From: Nostoc sp. HK-01
GTDB taxonomy: Bacteria > Cyanobacteriota > Cyanobacteriia > Cyanobacteriales > Nostocaceae
NCBI GenBank assembly: GCA_003990705.1
Contig: AP018318.1
Coordinates: 3,165,501-3,229,500 of the forward strand
Direction: 5' to 3'
Length of the DNA stretch: 64,000 bases
Shown: piece after piece, positions 18,608 to 28,117 of the stretch
Position numbering within the stretch: position 1 is the stretch's first letter
How the letters are laid out: the number at the start of each line of letters is the position of its first letter
Made by a program: the position numbers and the translations under genes
The notes under the pieces: generated by a model
What the model was told of the DNA's origin: nothing
Databases searched by the model: none
Seen by the model: the letters and a program-made list of their open reading frames with translations, nothing else

Positions 18608-21600
18608 ATGACAAAGAAACATCTGTCGGCGTTGGCACATCGCACACTGGTTATCTTTGTCACTATGCTAATGTCATCGGAGTTAATGATCACGGCGGCT
18701 AGGGCGAATCATCTCTACATAGCCCAAAAACCGCAAAATACAACTCCTGAAAGGCAAAGAGCCGCCACCCAAGCTAAACAACTGCTGCAAGAAGCACAAC
18801 AATTATATGAACAAGGTACAGCGACAGGTCGGCAAGCGGCGATCGCCAAGTATGAAGAAGCATTAAAAATTTGGCAGCAAATTGGCGATCGCAGTTATGA
18901 GGCTACCACACTCTTAGCGATCGGCACACTTTATTACACTCAAAATGACAATCAAAAAGCACTGGGATATTTTCAGCGAGGTCTAACTATTCGCCGCGAA
19001 CAAAAAGACAGTTTTGGCGAAGCAGTGATGTTGAATTCTGTTGCTAATGCTTACGCTAACTTGGGTCAACCCCAAAAAGCCCTAGAATTTTATAGCCAAG
19101 CATTGCGATTATTTCGCGCTGAAAAAAAACCTGATTTTATTGTTAATACCTTAATTGGTATTGGGGGCGTTTATTTCAATGCGGGAGAGACAAAACAAGC
19201 ACTACAAGCTTATAATCAAGCCCTGGTAATTCAACGTCAACAAAAAAATATCGAGGGACAAGCCGATATTTTACAAATTATCGGCATTACTTACACTAAT
19301 TTGGGTGAACCGCAAAAAGCTTTAGAGGCTTTTCAACAGTCGTTAAAAATTCAACAGACAAGAAATGATCCGAGTAGACAAGCCGATGCACTCAACTATA
19401 TTGGCGTACTTTATTTATCTATTGGTGATGAGCAAAAATCGCGGGAAGCTCTCAATCAATCGCTAAAACTGCAACAACAAAGTCAAGGCAATCTTTCAGG
19501 AATCGCTTTGGCATTTAACCTCAGTAAGCAAGCTGTAACTCTGACTGGAATTGCTGGGAGCTATTCTTTTAGTGAACCACAAAAATCTTTAGAATACTAT
19601 AATCAAGCGCGATCGCTTTTACAAAAAGCAGGTAATCCCCATTCAGAAGCCGAACTATTAGGACAGATTGCATTAGTCTACGATAGATTAGGTGAAAAAC
19701 AAAAAGCCCTTAATACTTTAAATGAAGCATTAACATTACAAAGGTTTACCAAAAATCGGGCGCGGGAAGCTTTCACCCTGGATACTATGGCTGGGATTTA
19801 TGCTTCATTAGGAGATTATCAACAAGCAATTAATATTTATAACCAAGCCCTAAATATTGAACGTGAAGTTAAAGATGTGAAAGGGGAAGGCGATACATTG
19901 AAAAATATCGCTTCAGTTTATAAGTTGCTTGGTGATAATAAGGCAAGTATTGAAACTTCTAATCAAGCCCTAGAAAAATTTAAAACTACAGGCGATCGCG
20001 ATAAAGAAGCGCAAACATTAGATAATATTGGCAGTGCCTATCGCGCCCTAGAAAATTATCCCCAAGCCTTAGAATATTACAAACAAGCGCAGCAGTTACG
20101 CCGTGAACAAAATAATGTAATTGGTCAAGTCAGTGCCATCAGCGGTATCCTTCGAGTCTACGAAGCTTTAAAAGATTATCCCAAAGCCCTAGATGCAGCT
20201 AACCAAATTTTGGCATTAGCACAGCAAACAAAAAATAGCTTTGCCGAAACCAGTGCTTACGGTTTCTTTGGGAGAGTTTATTTAGCAGCTGGTGATTATC
20301 AAAAAGCCTTAGATGTTTCACAGAAAGCTGCTGCTGGCTGGCAAAAATTAGGACAAAAAGAAGCTGAAGCCAACGTTATTGGTAATTTAGGCAGAACTTA
20401 CAACGCCTTAAAGCAACCAGCACAAGCGATCGCCACTTATAATCAAGAATTAAAATTGCGCCAGAGCATTGGCGATCGCACCGGAGAAGCAGACACCCTG
20501 TATTATATAGCTCAGACAGAACGCGATCGCGGCAATCTCACCACCGCCCGTACCCAAATAGAAAACACAATTAAAATTGTCGAAGATATTCGCACCAACG
20601 TTACCAGCCAAGACTTGCGGACATCTTACTTTGCCTCTGTGCAGAAATATTACCAGTTTTATATTGACCTGTTGATGCGGCTACATCAACAAGAACCAGC
20701 CAAAGGTTATGATGCTTTAGCATTGCAAGTGAGCGAACGTGCTAGAGCGCGTAGTCTTTTAGACTTGCTCACCGAAGCCAACGCAGATATCCGCCAAGGC
20801 GTAAACCCCAAGCTCCTGCAAACAGAACGCAACTTACAGCAACAACTCAATGCTAGAGAAAAACTCCGCATCCAACTTTTAAACAGTAAATATACGGAAG
20901 CCCAAATTCAAAATTTAGACAAAGAAACCGCACAACTACTACAACAGTATCAGCAAGTTCAAGTAGAAATTAAAAATAGCAGTCCCCGTTATGCTGCCCT
21001 AACCCAACCACAACCCTTATCATTAAAGCAAATTCAGCAACAGGTCTTAGATGATAATACCTTGCTTCTAGAATACTCCTTGGGAGAAGAACGCAGTTAT
21101 CTTTGGGCTGTCAGCAACAACAACATAACTAGTTACGAACTACCTAAAAGCGCCGAAATCAAAACCGCCGTCCAAAAATTCCGCGATGCTTTAACCGCCC
21201 CATCCCAAAGAACCAGTATTGCTAGAAGCAGCAAAGCCGCGACAGAATTGTCACAAATGATACTTGCACCAGTCGCCCAGCAACTCGGAAAAAAACGCTT
21301 AGTCGTCGTTAGTGATGGCGCTTTACAGTATGTACCCATCACAGCATTAGCCGTCCCTAATAGCCAAACCTATCAGCCATTAGTCACAACCAACGAAATT
21401 ATCTCCCTTCCCTCAGCCTCAACTATCGCCCTGCTGCGTCAGGAAGTCAAAGGGCGGAAAAAAGCTGCCAAAACCTTAGCTGTACTGGCAGATCCCGTAT
21501 TTTCTGCCCAAGATGAACGCCTTAACGGTCAACCAGCAAATCGCCTAGCTGTAACTCAAGATTTGAATCTCTTTGACCAGCAACAATTATCACGTTCAGC

Positions 21601-22198
21601 CAGAGAAGCAGATATTGACTTTGAACGGCTGCGTTTTACCCGTAAAGAAGCCGAGGAAATTCTCTCTCTCGTATCCAATAAAGAACGTAAGCAAGCCTTA
21701 GACTTTACTGCCAGTCGAGATGTCGCCACAAGTCCAGAGTTAAGCCAATATCAAATTATTCATTTTGCCACTCACGGCATTTTAAATAGCACCAATCCAG
21801 AATTATCTGGGGTCGTGCTGTCGCTGTTTGATAGCAAAGGAACACCCCAAAATGGCTTTTTGCGCCTTCGCGATATTTTTAACCTAAATTTGCCAGCAGA
21901 ATTAATAGTTCTCAGTGCTTGTCAAACAGGCTTAGGTGAAGAAGTCAAGGGAGAAGGATTAGTTGGATTAACCAGAGGATTTATGTATGCGGGAAGTCAA
22001 CGTGTTGTAGTCAGTTTATGGAGTGTTGATGACGAAGCCACATCAGAGTTGATGAAGTTATTTTATGCCAATATGTTACGCAAAAATTTAAAACCTGCGG
22101 CGGCGTTAAGGGCAGCACAAATAGAAATGTCACGTAATCCAAATTATGCTGCACCTTATTATTGGGCTGCGTTTACATTACAAGGAGAATGGAAGTAA
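18608..22198 (+). CDS. Secreted TPR-CHAT protease-like protein
   Basis: With the ATG at 18608 (preceded by AGGAG) the protein has 1,196 residues and a signal peptide (KHLSALAHRTLVIFVTMLMS up to AARANH). About 14 TPR units fill residues 50-680, with sequences such as NIASVYKLLGDNKAS and YFQRGLTIRREQ. A coiled linker (about 700-800) leads to a CHAT domain at about 830-1195, a caspase-fold cysteine protease. The dyad is visible: His in HFATHG (about 1056) and Cys in VLSACQTGLGE (about 1105), followed by RGFMYAGSQRVVVSLWSVDD. Cyanobacteria carry many such proteins; proposed roles are regulated proteolysis outside the cytoplasm. Alternative ATG at 18536 would add 24 residues before the signal peptide and is less likely. 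Confidence 0.9.
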   Translation: MTKKHLSALAHRTLVIFVTMLMSSELMITAARANHLYIAQKPQNTTPERQRAATQAKQLLQEAQQLYEQGTATGRQAAIAKYEEALKIWQQIGDRSYEATTLLAIGTLYYTQNDNQKALGYFQRGLTIRREQKDSFGEAVMLNSVANAYANLGQPQKALEFYSQALRLFRAEKKPDFIVNTLIGIGGVYFNAGETKQALQAYNQALVIQRQQKNIEGQADILQIIGITYTNLGEPQKALEAFQQSLKIQQTRNDPSRQADALNYIGVLYLSIGDEQKSREALNQSLKLQQQSQGNLSGIALAFNLSKQAVTLTGIAGSYSFSEPQKSLEYYNQARSLLQKAGNPHSEAELLGQIALVYDRLGEKQKALNTLNEALTLQRFTKNRAREAFTLDTMAGIYASLGDYQQAINIYNQALNIEREVKDVKGEGDTLKNIASVYKLLGDNKASIETSNQALEKFKTTGDRDKEAQTLDNIGSAYRALENYPQALEYYKQAQQLRREQNNVIGQVSAISGILRVYEALKDYPKALDAANQILALAQQTKNSFAETSAYGFFGRVYLAAGDYQKALDVSQKAAAGWQKLGQKEAEANVIGNLGRTYNALKQPAQAIATYNQELKLRQSIGDRTGEADTLYYIAQTERDRGNLTTARTQIENTIKIVEDIRTNVTSQDLRTSYFASVQKYYQFYIDLLMRLHQQEPAKGYDALALQVSERARARSLLDLLTEANADIRQGVNPKLLQTERNLQQQLNAREKLRIQLLNSKYTEAQIQNLDKETAQLLQQYQQVQVEIKNSSPRYAALTQPQPLSLKQIQQQVLDDNTLLLEYSLGEERSYLWAVSNNNITSYELPKSAEIKTAVQKFRDALTAPSQRTSIARSSKAATELSQMILAPVAQQLGKKRLVVVSDGALQYVPITALAVPNSQTYQPLVTTNEIISLPSASTIALLRQEVKGRKKAAKTLAVLADPVFSAQDERLNGQPANRLAVTQDLNLFDQQQLSRSAREADIDFERLRFTRKEAEEILSLVSNKERKQALDFTASRDVATSPELSQYQIIHFATHGILNSTNPELSGVVLSLFDSKGTPQNGFLRLRDIFNLNLPAELIVLSACQTGLGEEVKGEGLVGLTRGFMYAGSQRVVVSLWSVDDEATSELMKLFYANMLRKNLKPAAALRAAQIEMSRNPNYAAPYYWAAFTLQGEWK

Positions 22199-22433
22199 AA
22201 ATCATATTGAAATCAACTCTGATGGACAAAAACTGTTATGGAGTTTCCTAATCTGTTGAGGTACTTAATATATTTGCTCATGAAATTGGGCAAAACTTTG
22301 CGTCGGCAGTCGCTCATGGGGGAAACCCCCAAGATCGCGCTGCCTCAACTTTGCGTTTGACTCTGCGCCCCTCTGCGTTAAAAAACATTATTTATGTACC
22401 TTACTTAACTAGGAATTGCTATATCTCCTTAAA

Positions 22434-22820
22434 TTATTGTGTCTGGGCGCAACCTTCCAAAACCTTGTTACCCAATATCAAAACAGCCGAGTAAGGGTAT
22501 TGTTTATCTGACATCCCATCACTACAAGCGCTGACTTTTTCCAGAATTAACATATTATTTCCCCTGAGCTTGTAAACTCTTACTAAATCAGCGGGACGAC
22601 CCGCTGCTGCCAGAGGTTTCACATAAGGAAAGGTTTGTTTTTTCACCTCTGGAGAAGAGTAAACAATGCCATTTTTACTGACAGTTATGTTCCAAAAAGG
22701 TTCTGTACCTAAAGCGATAAATTTTTCACTGTTAGGAGTTACTGCTTGCAAGCTAGAACTGTGAACTAGTAAACCACCACTCAAGCCCAACAATGCAACA
22801 TAAGGGATAAAAGCTTTCAT
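22434..22820 (-). CDS. COG3650-like small secreted protein
   Basis: The 128-residue product begins with a signal peptide (about 1-26, MKAFIPYVALLGLSGGLLVH). The mature part starts with FIALGTEPFWNITVSKNG, the hallmark of the COG3650 family, followed by a central GRPADLVRVYKL and two cysteines (VSACSDGMSD and LEGCAQTQ) that could form a disulphide bond. The family is of unknown function and is often annotated as a membrane or lipoprotein of the periplasm. It is on the minus strand, in tail-to-tail arrangement with the CHAT gene. Confidence 0.7.
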   Translation of the reverse strand: MKAFIPYVALLGLSGGLLVHSSSLQAVTPNSEKFIALGTEPFWNITVSKNGIVYSSPEVKKQTFPYVKPLAAAGRPADLVRVYKLRGNNMLILEKVSACSDGMSDKQYPYSAVLILGNKVLEGCAQTQ

Positions 22821-22885
22821 TGCTCAAGATTTTTATGCGATCTATATTTAATAGATACACATTGACTATGCCAATTCCGCTTGGC

Positions 22886-22912
22886 AATAAAAAGCCCCAA
22901 CAGCATTGGGGT
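22886..22912 (-). terminator. Terminator of the inositol monophosphatase gene
   Basis: On the minus strand, CCCCAA and TTGGGG pair around a five-base loop (22895-22911) and are followed by CTTTTTATT. It lies about 80 bases beyond the stop codon of the gene at 22993-23805. Confidence 0.7.
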
Positions 22913-22992
22913 GAAGGCAGAATAGTTTTAACATTTCCAGAACAATAAAATACTTGTATGGGCTGTGAAAAATCTTTGTATCTTTTGCTTGA

Positions 22993-23805
22993 CTATTTCC
23001 AAGAAGATAGCGGCGGAACTTGTGTTAATTCATGGCTGAGAATTTCATGAATGTAGCCATTAGTGGCGAGAAGTCGACCGGAATTGATTTGCAAAGGACT
23101 ACCATCATAGGCAGTGACTTTACCGCCAGCTTCTTGTAATAAAATTATGCCAGCGGCTATATCCCAAGGCGAGAGTCCTCGTTCCCAGTAACCATCAACA
23201 CGGCCACAGGCTACCGATGCTAAATCAATAGATGCTGAACCACTACGTCTCACCCCTTGGGTAAGGTGAGTCAGATGACAAAATTCAGCATAATTATTAT
23301 CTGAGGTTTCGCGGCGATCGTAAGCAAAGCCAGTGACTAATAAGCTTTTACCCAATTCACTTGTTTCGGAAACATGGATGGGGCGGCGGTTACGGGTTGC
23401 ACCTAAGCCAGCAGCCGCCCGGAATAACTCATTATGCAACGGGTCATAAATTACGCCTACCTGTGGTAAACCGTTAATTAATAACCCAATAGAAACAGCA
23501 AAAAAAGGGTATTGGTGAGCGTAGTTAGTAGTTCCATCTAAGGGATCGATCGCCCACAGAAATTCATTATCTTGATTGCCTATCTTGCCTGATTCTTCTG
23601 CCAAAATAGAATGCTGTGGCAAGTGACGGTGCAGAATTTCTAAAACCACTGCTTCTGAGGCTTTATCCGCCGCCGTTACCAAATCACCAGGGCGGCCTTT
23701 TTCTGTGACTGCATCTTCTAATTTGCCTAAGTAACCTTGTAAAACTCCACCCGCAGCTAAAGCCGCCTCGGTAGCAATATCGAGAAAAGTTTGTAGTTGA
23801 GTCAT
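22993..23805 (-). CDS. Inositol monophosphatase family protein
   Basis: A 270-residue Mg-dependent sugar or inositol phosphate phosphatase. The metal-binding residues are all present: EE at 70-71 (ILAEESG), the block WAIDPLDGTTNY at 84-95, and SPWDIAAGIILLQEAGG near 210. These place it in the IMPase/SuhB/fructose-1,6-bisphosphatase-like group. Cyanobacteria hold several paralogues and the substrate (myo-inositol-1-phosphate, histidinol phosphate or others) cannot be assigned from motifs alone. It is preceded by a heptanucleotide repeat array starting ten bases before its ATG and has its own terminator, so it is probably a single-gene unit. Confidence 0.9.
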   Translation of the reverse strand: MTQLQTFLDIATEAALAAGGVLQGYLGKLEDAVTEKGRPGDLVTAADKASEAVVLEILHRHLPQHSILAEESGKIGNQDNEFLWAIDPLDGTTNYAHQYPFFAVSIGLLINGLPQVGVIYDPLHNELFRAAAGLGATRNRRPIHVSETSELGKSLLVTGFAYDRRETSDNNYAEFCHLTHLTQGVRRSGSASIDLASVACGRVDGYWERGLSPWDIAAGIILLQEAGGKVTAYDGSPLQINSGRLLATNGYIHEILSHELTQVPPLSSWK

Positions 23806-23815
23806 TAGTTAGTTA

Positions 23816-23871
23816 AGAGTCAATAGTCAAGAGTCAATGGTCAATGGTCAAGAGTCAATAGTCAAGAGTCA
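23816..23871. repeat. Heptanucleotide tandem repeat (STRR type), eight units
   Basis: Eight seven-base units of the forms AGAGTCA, ATAGTCA and ATGGTCA follow without interruption. Such short tandem repeats are known from heterocystous cyanobacteria. The array lies ten bases upstream of the start codon of the inositol monophosphatase gene. Confidence 0.85.
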
Positions 23872-23906
23872 TTTGTAACTCTCCCCACATCTTCGACTCA
23901 GCACTT

Positions 23907-24467
23907 TCATCGATTCAAAAAGCGAAACTCTGCCGGAGTTTGACGCATAGGGTTTTCTGGGTTCCAAATCCCTTCTCCCATAATTCTTGCCCACTGTTGG
24001 GCGCGTTCTAGGCGTTGGTCGTATTTGTGATTAGGCGATCGCCCAACAAATAGCGCATATCCTTGTTTGACTATTTGTTCGTTTAATAACTGATTATCTT
24101 TCCAGACATAAGCCAGTGTTCGCCCCAGTTTATCTTTATTTTCAATATCAAACTCTAGTTTTATTGATTGTTCTATCCCCCCAATTAACTTTTCTAAGCT
24201 TTGTCTAGCTTCATCTCCCCAGGGGTTTTGTCGCAAATCTGGCGCATCAATCCCAATTAACCGCACTGGGGAGGCAAAATTCTGTTGTTCACCCATTCCC
24301 AACACTTCTAAACTTTGCCCACTTACCACACGCGCCACTTTCACCAACATTTGATTATCTGCGGGTTGACTTTTGGCTTGACAACTTACCAGTAGTAATA
24401 AGCAGGTTAATATAGCTATTTTTCGCGTCCAAAACCCAAAACGCCCTAAAACTGTAGCGATTTGCAT
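23907..24467 (-). CDS. Thermonuclease (SNase-like) lipoprotein
   Basis: The 186-residue product begins with a charged and hydrophobic leader ending LLLLVSCQAK, a lipobox with Cys at 29, so the mature enzyme is probably lipid anchored at the envelope. The rest is a staphylococcal nuclease OB fold: VRLIGIDAPDLRQNPWGDEA holds the first catalytic Arg and the Asp, DKLGRTLAYVW holds the second basic region, and NEQIVKQGYALFVG and WARIMGEGIW are conserved further on. Members degrade DNA and RNA with calcium. The start has GGAG (in CAGGAGTAAAT) eight bases upstream. The preceding gene on this strand is the ferredoxin, separated by a hairpin. Confidence 0.9.
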   Translation of the reverse strand: MQIATVLGRFGFWTRKIAILTCLLLLVSCQAKSQPADNQMLVKVARVVSGQSLEVLGMGEQQNFASPVRLIGIDAPDLRQNPWGDEARQSLEKLIGGIEQSIKLEFDIENKDKLGRTLAYVWKDNQLLNEQIVKQGYALFVGRSPNHKYDQRLERAQQWARIMGEGIWNPENPMRQTPAEFRFLNR

Positions 24468-24478
24468 ATTTACTCCTG

Positions 24479-24513
24479 TTTCTAGTAGAGGCCGTTTTGG
24501 CCTCTACTAGAAA
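24479..24513. repeat. Perfect 15-bp stem hairpin between ferredoxin and thermonuclease genes
   Basis: TTTCTAGTAGAGGCC pairs exactly with GGCCTCTACTAGAAA around a five-base loop. It lies in the short gap between two co-oriented minus-strand genes, only a few bases from the ribosome site of the downstream thermonuclease. No T run follows it on the minus strand, so it may be an RNA processing or attenuation hairpin or a small mobile palindrome. Confidence 0.8.
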
Positions 24514-24522
24514 AACTAAATT

Positions 24523-24891
24523 TTAATCTTCGTCTAATGGTAAACCTGCTTTGACTCTGCCTTTGGCAAAGTAACGCCCAAATTGAAGTTCGTAGACTTC
24601 ATCCTCGTCTTGTGTCTCCACTTCTAAGTCAGAACGGGCGTAACTCACACACAGCAAAGCATAACCTTGCCGACGCAACTCTAAAGACAAACCAACCGCC
24701 TCTGGTTGGTCAACTTCTCCCGACAAAACCCTGACAGCGCAAGCGGTGCAAGCCCCATTACGACAGGAAAAAGGCAATTCCACCCCTTGGTTTTCGGCAG
24801 AGTGTAGGATGTAGCGGTCATCTGGGACTTGGAGGGTGTATTCTTTGCCAGTGGCGCGATCGCGGACTTTAATTGTGTATGTACGGGACAT
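24523..24891 (-). CDS. Plant-type 2Fe-2S ferredoxin with C-terminal extension
   Basis: A 122-residue soluble electron carrier. The four cluster ligands are C43, C48 and C51 (FSCRNGACTACAV, the CX4CX2C motif) and C81 (YALLCVSYARSD). The acidic stretch before and after the cluster suits binding to ferredoxin-NADP reductase-type partners. Compared with the photosynthetic ferredoxin PetF (about 98 residues) it has a tail of about 20 residues (FGRYFAKGRVKAGLPLDED), so it is one of the minor ferredoxins of cyanobacteria. The physiological partner is unknown. It precedes the thermonuclease on the same strand with a 55-base gap. Confidence 0.9.
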   Translation of the reverse strand: MSRTYTIKVRDRATGKEYTLQVPDDRYILHSAENQGVELPFSCRNGACTACAVRVLSGEVDQPEAVGLSLELRRQGYALLCVSYARSDLEVETQDEDEVYELQFGRYFAKGRVKAGLPLDED

Positions 24892-24955
24892 CTTGATTTT
24901 GAATTTGGGTTTTGACCTTTAGATCTCTACTCTAAAATGTCTTTTAATATGTTGT

Positions 24956-24984
24956 TTGCACTTTCTATAATTTTATATTACAAT
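24956..24984 (+). promoter_or_regulatory. Sigma-70 type promoter of tRNA-Ser
   Basis: TTGCAC (-35, 24956-24961) and TACAAT (-10, 24979-24984) are separated by 17 bases. The expected start lies about ten bases before the tRNA 5' end. Confidence 0.65.
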
Positions 24985-25001
24985 AGTAAATTGTGACACC
25001 T

Positions 25002-25088
25002 GGAGAGGTGGCCGAGTGGTTGAAGGCGCAGACCTGGAAAGTCTGTTTGGGGGTGACTTCAACGAGGGTTCGAATCCCTCCCTCTCCG
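25002..25088 (+). tRNA. tRNA-Ser (anticodon GGA)
   Basis: The acceptor arm GGAGAGG pairs with CCTCTCC, and the discriminator base is G. The anticodon stem CAGAC/GTCTG holds loop CTGGAAA with anticodon GGA, reading TCC and TCT codons. A long variable arm (about 17 bases) follows, as in class II tRNAs, then the T arm with GGTTCGAATCC. CCA is not encoded. Confidence 0.95.
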
Positions 25089-25110
25089 TTTTTGTATATA
25101 GCAAAAATTG

Positions 25111-25150
25111 CAAAATTTTAAACTTTAGCTGGCTAGAGTTTAAAATTTTG
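25111..25150. repeat. AT-rich perfect hairpin behind tRNA-Ser
   Basis: CAAAATTTTAAACT (25111-25124) and AGTTTAAAATTTTG (25137-25150) pair over 14 bp around a 12-base loop, followed by TATTTTTATT. It may terminate the tRNA transcript. The remaining interval 25151-25444 before the HetF-like gene contains no convincing ORF or promoter. Confidence 0.6.
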
Positions 25151-25444
25151 TATTTTTATTGCAGCATCAAATACTTCTAAAGTTATTTAGACTCTTTAAA
25201 TAATTATTTAGTCAATCTAAAATTCTGTTGTGTGAGCATAGTCAGAGTCAATTAAAACCTGAATATTGAAACTAAAAATGTTCTCCAGTTGTCATAATGG
25301 GGAATAAGCATTGTTTGAACATGAGAATTGATATATAGCGATATATGGAAATCTGATGTTTAAAAAGGAAAATCCAGGTTTTGGGCATCTATTGAACATG
25401 AATGAGGGTTTGCATACTAAAAATATTGAGATTGCGTTACTTGT

Positions 25445-27949
25445 ATGGAATTTCACATTTCCGTAACTCCAGTAGGGCAGAATGACTACTTGGTGCGAAC
25501 GGAACAAGTCGCGCCTGGGGTGCCATTGGCAGAAGAACTAGTGACTTGGCCTGTAGCTGATTGGTTAGCAGCCGCAGGACATTTGATGAATGATCCTTTG
25601 AGGTCAGTTTTACAGGGAGATGCGTTGATACAGTCCACCGCAGGCATCGCCAGAAACTCTGTAAACTTGGTGGCATTGGGTCAGCAATTTTATAATGCTC
25701 TGTTTAAAGGCACTCTCAGAGATAGTTGGATTACAGCTCAAGGCATTGCCCAAAACCATCAACAAGTACTGCGCCTCCGGTTAGGTCTTAAGGAGAATAG
25801 GTTAGCACGTCTACCTTGGGAAGTCATGCACGCAGGCGATCGCCCTCTAGCAACGGGGCCTTATGTGGCATTCTCGCGCTACCAAAGTGGCATTCTCACC
25901 AACGCTCGCTTGCCATCCAGAAATTTACCACAACTGCCAGAAGATGGTGTAGTCAGGGTTTTAATGGTGCTGGCATCGCCCACAGATCAAACACGGCTAG
26001 GTTTGTTGAAGCAAGAAGCCCTGAGACTGCAAGCAGAACTGCACCGTCATGCCTCCCGCACGGCTGACAGTAGCATTTCCTTACCCGAAATTGAACTCAC
26101 TATTTTAGATCAGCCAGGCAGAGAAGAATTAACCCAAGCCTTAGAACAAAGTAGATACCAAGTTCTCCACTACTCCGGTCATAGTGACTTAGGGCCAAGT
26201 GGTGGCGAAATTTATTTGGTTAGTAGCAGAACTGGCTTGACAGAAACTTTGAGTGGCGATGACCTAGCAGGTCTGCTCGTCAATAATAATATTCAAATGG
26301 CTGTGTTTAACTCTTGTTGGGGAGCATACACAGCAACAAGCGATACAACAGAAGAAACAGGCGAACGTAACCTGACTGAAAGTTTAGTTAGACGCGGTAT
26401 CAAGTGCGTTTTGGCTATGTCAGAACGCATTCCTGATGAAGTTGCACTCACGCTGACACAACTTTTGTACCGGAACTTGAGTCAAGGATATCCAGTAGAT
26501 TTATGCGTCAGTCGGGTGCGTCAGGGATTAATTTCAGCTTATGGTTCGCACCAAACTTATTGGGCATTACCAATTTTGTATCTTCAACCCGAATTTGATG
26601 GTTTTCTGGGAACAGAACTGCCGACTTTTACCAGTACAGAGTCGCTGAATGACAATAGCCGGAGTGTGAAGGTATCTTCTACCACAACTTATTCTGCTAT
26701 GACGGATGAAGCCCAGATAGCTTTACCCATTGATGACATGATGCCGGGTTTAGGTCATGATACTTCCGAGTTGGACTGGTTGGGTGAAGAGACTTGGGGC
26801 GATTTAGTTGATGAAATTGAATATGACGACCCCAGTTATGCCGAAGATTCAGCCATAGTTTCGGATTTGTTTCGCCAGATAGATCAGCAAATACCCAGCA
26901 ATAATGGTCAATCTCCCTTGAATGGAGAAGTACCACCCAATCACAGAGAAAATATTTTTCCTACTAGACAAATGAGTGGCGAGGTAACACCCACTGATAG
27001 ACAAGGATCATGGGGAAATTTAGGTGAAACACCCAACGAAACTGTAGCCAGTCAGGAAGAAACTTGGCCGGCTTATGAAGCATCGTTACCCACATCTGTG
27101 CCTAAACTTCGTCGTCCTAATTGGCGACTGATTTTGAGTATTTTTGGGGTAGGTGCGATCGCTAGTATCCTCGGTTTCGGTTGGTGGTGGCAAATGCGCC
27201 GCCCTTCAACTTTTGCCGACATCCCCCAAATACCCGTTCAGCAGTCTCTGTCTAGCAAAACTAATCCGAAAATCAACTTAGAAACTAGTCCCACAGCTAT
27301 TATTGCGACTAGTGCCATAGAAAAATTAAGCCAAGGTGACTTGTCGGCTGGGTTGGTAGCTGTAGAAGAATTATTAAATCGTGGCGCATTACAATCTGCC
27401 CAAACTGCCCTAAATGTCGTGCCAATCCAGCAAGGAAATGATCCTGCACTCAACTTTTTTAAAGGACGACTAGCTTGGCAGTTAATTCAGACTGGAGATA
27501 AAAAATATACCATTGATGATGCCCGACGTTTTTGGGAAGTTGCAGTGAAAGCAGAACCAAACTCGGTGTTGTATACCAATGCTTTAGGGTTTGCCTACTA
27601 CGCAGAAGGTAATGTAAATCGCGCTAATGATTCTTGGTTTAAGGCGCTAAATTTAGCTTTAAATCAGCAAAATTCCGCAAGTGTAGCCCTTTCTGTGCAG
27701 AATTCTCCCGTACCTCACGATGCCTTAACTGCCTACGCTGGTTTAGCAATGGGATTGTATAAATCTGCACGCAGTCAACCGACGACGAAACAAGGGCAAT
27801 ATATGAAAGAAGCGATTAAGTTGCGTCAATTGGTAATTAATCAAGACTCGGTAAATTTTCAAGTAAATAAATTAAGCAATAATTGGTTATGGACAGAAAA
27901 GGCCATTACCGATTGGCGATCGCTCCTGCAACAAAAAACTCAAGAATGA
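25445..27949 (+). CDS. hetF: HetF-like CHAT-domain membrane protein
   Basis: HetF is a CHAT (caspase-fold) protease required for heterocyst differentiation, acting with PatA on the level of the regulator HetR. This 834-residue protein has the same layout: an N-terminal region, a CHAT domain (about 100-390) with His246 in VLHYSGHSDLG and Cys291 in MAVFNSCWGAY, a low-complexity acidic linker (430-550), one transmembrane helix at about 562-582 (LILSIFGVGAIASILGFGWW), and a C-terminal TPR-like region (620-820). Length and start (MEFHISVTPVG) fit my memory of HetF, but other CHAT paralogues exist, so the symbol is tentative. No strong ribosome site is visible. psb34 follows 170 bases downstream. 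Confidence 0.7.
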   Translation: MEFHISVTPVGQNDYLVRTEQVAPGVPLAEELVTWPVADWLAAAGHLMNDPLRSVLQGDALIQSTAGIARNSVNLVALGQQFYNALFKGTLRDSWITAQGIAQNHQQVLRLRLGLKENRLARLPWEVMHAGDRPLATGPYVAFSRYQSGILTNARLPSRNLPQLPEDGVVRVLMVLASPTDQTRLGLLKQEALRLQAELHRHASRTADSSISLPEIELTILDQPGREELTQALEQSRYQVLHYSGHSDLGPSGGEIYLVSSRTGLTETLSGDDLAGLLVNNNIQMAVFNSCWGAYTATSDTTEETGERNLTESLVRRGIKCVLAMSERIPDEVALTLTQLLYRNLSQGYPVDLCVSRVRQGLISAYGSHQTYWALPILYLQPEFDGFLGTELPTFTSTESLNDNSRSVKVSSTTTYSAMTDEAQIALPIDDMMPGLGHDTSELDWLGEETWGDLVDEIEYDDPSYAEDSAIVSDLFRQIDQQIPSNNGQSPLNGEVPPNHRENIFPTRQMSGEVTPTDRQGSWGNLGETPNETVASQEETWPAYEASLPTSVPKLRRPNWRLILSIFGVGAIASILGFGWWWQMRRPSTFADIPQIPVQQSLSSKTNPKINLETSPTAIIATSAIEKLSQGDLSAGLVAVEELLNRGALQSAQTALNVVPIQQGNDPALNFFKGRLAWQLIQTGDKKYTIDDARRFWEVAVKAEPNSVLYTNALGFAYYAEGNVNRANDSWFKALNLALNQQNSASVALSVQNSPVPHDALTAYAGLAMGLYKSARSQPTTKQGQYMKEAIKLRQLVINQDSVNFQVNKLSNNWLWTEKAITDWRSLLQQKTQE

Positions 27950-28117
27950 GCAACACTCTTCCCATTTAGCATCAAATTTTAGCTTGATAATTTATCTGAT
28001 ATATGATATGCAGAGCAAAGAAAATGTAACAATTTGTCTCTGACAGGGAAAGCAGAAGAGATAAGTTTCTGTAACATTAAATAATAATAATGATGTTGAA
28101 AATTAAGGAATTACTTC

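Noticed and set aside
25089-25444. Small ORFs between tRNA-Ser and the HetF-like gene
   Set aside because: All frames are short, without ribosome sites, and the sequence is dominated by an AT-rich hairpin.
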